A stretch of 60,490 nt of DNA from WJLY01 sp964562405. Its GTDB lineage: Bacteria > Joyebacterota > Joyebacteria > Joyebacterales > Joyebacteraceae. Positions 59,423 through 60,490 of this stretch are shown piece by piece (positions within the stretch are counted from its first letter, which is position 1; each line of letters begins with the position of its first letter). Made by a program: the position numbers and the translations under genes. The notes under the pieces were generated by a model that was not told the DNA's origin, searched no databases, and saw only the letters and a program-made list of their open reading frames with translations. Location of the stretch: contig CAZLTC010000009.1 in NCBI GenBank assembly GCA_964562405.1, positions 1 to 60,490 of the forward strand. The letters run 5' to 3'.

Positions 59423-60490
59423 TTACTCCCGCCTGATCGCCTCGACCGGCTCGAGCCTCGCGGCCTTCCACGATGGGTACATCGACGCGACGAAGCTTAT
59501 CGCCACCGCGGCCAGCGCAACGAGCAGGAAGTCAAGGCCGTGCATCTCGACCGGCAGCGTCTCAATGGGATAGACGTCGCCGGGCAGAGTCACGAACTGG
59601 TACCTGTCGAGGAGCGACGCGAGGATGTAACCCGCGACGCTGCCCACAATGGTGCCCGCGGCCCCGATCACCAGCCCCTCGAAGACGAAGATCCTCAGTA
59701 TCGACTTGGATGTGGCGCCCATCGACTTCATGATGCCTATGTCCTTGGTCTTCTCCATCACCACCATGATGAGCGTGCTCGCGATGTTGAATGCGGCCAC
59801 CAGTATGATGAGGGAGAGGATCCAGAACATGACCTTCTTCTCGGTCCTCATCCAGGTGAAGAGATTCCTGTTGAGCTCTATCCAGTTGTTGGCCCTGTAC
59901 GGGAAGCCCCCCACCCATTCCACTATGTCTGCCGCTACCGCAGGTGCGTTGTACGGGTCGTGTATCTTGACCGAGATCCCGATGACGCCGTCTCCCAGGG
60001 CGAAGAGCCGCTGCGCCTCCGGCAGGTCGATGTAGACGAGCGACTGGTCGTACTCGTACATGCCCGAGCTGAAGAGACTCCTGACCTCGAACCGGCCGAC
60101 CGTAGGCATGAGGCCCATCGGCGTCAGGACGTAGTCGAACGGCGACGTGACCGACACCGTGTCGCCGAGCGACATTCGAAGGCGCTTCGCCAGCTCGTCG
60201 CCGACGACGATGCCCGGCAGCTCACCGGGTCTCGTCGCGAGGTCGGTGATCGGCGGATCTATGTTCGTGAGGATGTCCGTGACATGCGACTCACGGGCGA
60301 GGTCGACTCCCCTGACCACGGCGCCGTCGGAACCGCCGTAGCCCTGGATGACCGCCTTGGTGTACGTGAACGGGGCCGCCGCAACAACCTCGTGGTACTC
60401 CTCCACGCGCTCGGTCAGAGCGTCGTAGTCGGTGATCGGCTCGTTCCCGTAGCGAAGCAGTATTATGTGCGCGTTGATCCCGATTATGCG
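59423..60490 (-). CDS. LolC/LolE-type lipoprotein-release permease (N-terminus beyond window edge)
   Basis: The frame runs open from base 60490 to the stop at 59423 (355 codons), so the N-terminus with the first membrane helix is outside the window. The visible part includes a periplasmic MacB-like domain (IVVGDELAKRLRMSLGDTVS) and three C-terminal helices (VMFWILSLIILVAAFNIAST, GAAGTIVGSVAGYILASLL and LLVALAAVAISFVASMYPSW), with MKSMGATSKSILRIFVFEG between. The end YPSWKAARLEPVEAIRRE is typical of LolC/E. With LolD it should release lipoproteins from the inner membrane. A GTG at 60406 is internal, not the true start. Confidence 0.9.
   Translation of the reverse strand, partial: RIIGINAHIILLRYGNEPITDYDALTERVEEYHEVVAAAPFTYTKAVIQGYGGSDGAVVRGVDLARESHVTDILTNIDPPITDLATRPGELPGIVVGDELAKRLRMSLGDTVSVTSPFDYVLTPMGLMPTVGRFEVRSLFSSGMYEYDQSLVYIDLPEAQRLFALGDGVIGISVKIHDPYNAPAVAADIVEWVGGFPYRANNWIELNRNLFTWMRTEKKVMFWILSLIILVAAFNIASTLIMVVMEKTKDIGIMKSMGATSKSILRIFVFEGLVIGAAGTIVGSVAGYILASLLDRYQFVTLPGDVYPIETLPVEMHGLDFLLVALAAVAISFVASMYPSWKAARLEPVEAIRRE

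Noticed and set aside
1..60490. tRNA, rRNA, CRISPR arrays, insertion sequences, prophage genes
   Set aside because: Gaps between genes are short, and none shows a cloverleaf, regular repeats with spacers, transposase-like coding, or att-like duplications.

Overview
The window is GC-rich (about 60-65% by eye) and densely coded. It comes from a Gram-negative (diderm) bacterium: it carries lipid A, Kdo, heptose and O-antigen genes, BamA, TamB, Skp and Lol genes. The LpxC-FabZ fusion, a GnnA-like oxidoreductase between lpxA and lpxB, a ClpC/McsA/McsB set, and a secreted beta-helix protein ending in WGTIKALFR together suggest the FCB superphylum, perhaps a candidate phylum near Eisenbacteria, Krumholzibacteriota or Latescibacterota. 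That placement is inference; no rRNA gene is present. All but one of the 44 recognised genes lie on the minus strand, so the window is best read from right to left. Many adjacent genes overlap by 4 nt (ATGA, GTGA or TTGA), and TTG starts with good Shine-Dalgarno sequences are frequent.

Right block (60490 to 33539): an envelope-biogenesis superlocus. lolC/E (5' end outside the window) and lolD lead into mcsA-mcsB-clpC, the phosphoarginine-tagging kinase and its Clp unfoldase, with no ctsR. A 1340-residue TamB-like protein follows. A second group starts at a candidate promoter near 50435 and runs bamA, skp, lpxD, lpxC/fabZ, lpxA, gnnA-like, lpxB, a DUF374-type acyltransferase, waaA, lpxK, nadA, nadB. 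It ends with an AmmeMemoRadiSam pair: a Memo-AMMECR1 fusion with an export signal and its radical SAM partner with an N-terminal hydrophobic segment.

Middle (33486 to 29880): a secreted beta-helix protein with its own strong promoter converges on the only plus-strand gene, a large membrane protein with a spermidine-synthase-like core. A shared hairpin separates their ends.

Core and O-antigen block (29912 to 16388): from a TTGACA promoter at 29912 run a GT9-like protein, an MsbA-type ABC exporter, two further GT9 heptosyltransferases, two GT4 enzymes, another GT9, a GT4-like enzyme, an O-antigen ligase, GmhB, a DUF3108 protein, and a DHS-fold protein of unknown function.

Left block (16222 to 1): an exopolysaccharide locus with a sugar-1-phosphate transferase behind a strong promoter and a ~250-nt leader, a GT39-like membrane transferase with its own promoter, Wza, a GumC/Wzz-type protein, an ExeA-type ATPase fused to a SPOR domain, a BY-kinase-like protein lacking the Walker A lysine, a Wzy-type protein, two GT4 enzymes, a heparinase II/III-type lyase, a GDP-mannose 6-dehydrogenase, and a GT4 cut by the window edge. 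AlgD-like dehydrogenase plus lyase suggests a uronate-containing polymer. No tRNA, rRNA, CRISPR array, insertion sequence or prophage was found.
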